Assembly: GCA_054601695.1 (NCBI GenBank)
Contig: BAAHQB010000079.1
Location: 124,001 to 188,000 of the forward strand
Direction: 5' to 3'
Length of the DNA: 64,000 nt
DNA from: Amorphochlora amoebiformis
Taxonomy: Eukaryota > Cercozoa > Chlorarachniophyceae
The position numbers and the translations under genes are program-made. A model generated the notes under the pieces. The model saw only the letters and a list, made by a program, of their open reading frames with translations, was not told the DNA's origin and ran no database searches. The number at the start of each line of letters is the position of its first letter. Positions within the stretch are counted from its first letter, which is position 1. Positions 63,956 to 64,000 of this stretch are shown here, piece by piece.

Positions 63956-64000
<45 letters not shown>

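Overview
The window is eukaryotic nuclear DNA. Most of its length is (TA)n microsatellite, with further blocks of degenerate TTAGGG/CCCTAA (telomere-type) repeat and CT/GA-rich tracts. Between these lie short, higher-complexity islands. Most long open frames are TA-tract translations (poly Tyr-Ile) and are not genes. The coding signal sits in very short exons (about 10-150 nt, typically 40-60) inside the islands, each bounded by AG and GT. Chaining them while keeping codon phase gives convincing spliced genes, so this looks like a protist-type or similarly unusual genome with canonical GT-AG introns and micro-exons. I cannot name the organism.

Left part (1-25924, minus strand): one gene of about 60 exons spread over 25.3 kb. 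Its exons sum to 3069 nt (1022 codons plus stop) with every junction in phase. It encodes a long protein with an acidic, SUMO-interaction-motif-like N-terminal part, a helical middle, an EF-hand-like segment followed by an SH2-like domain, and a helical C-terminus. Positions 25925-26726 are a non-repetitive stretch between this gene and a divergent plus-strand gene.

Middle (26727-38115, plus strand): a family 8 glycosyltransferase-like type II membrane protein in at least 22 exons. It has a signal anchor, a proline-rich stem, a DxD motif and the usual C-terminal GT8 motifs. From 38.1 to 41.0 kb the DNA is unusually poor in TA tracts and holds a tRNA-like gene with a T-run terminator.

Right part (41-64 kb): several smaller micro-exon genes on both strands, less certain because exons are few and both strands are often open. 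The best are a plus gene at 50.7-53.9 kb, minus genes at 44.7-48.7 and 55.6-57.7 kb, and a minus gene running off the right edge (61.0-63.6 kb) with an RS/SP-rich exon.

A recurring oddity is that islands, including exon pieces with their splice sites, occur as decayed duplicate copies separated by TA tracts. All gene models are manual phase-chaining from the raw sequence; no search or alignment program was run.
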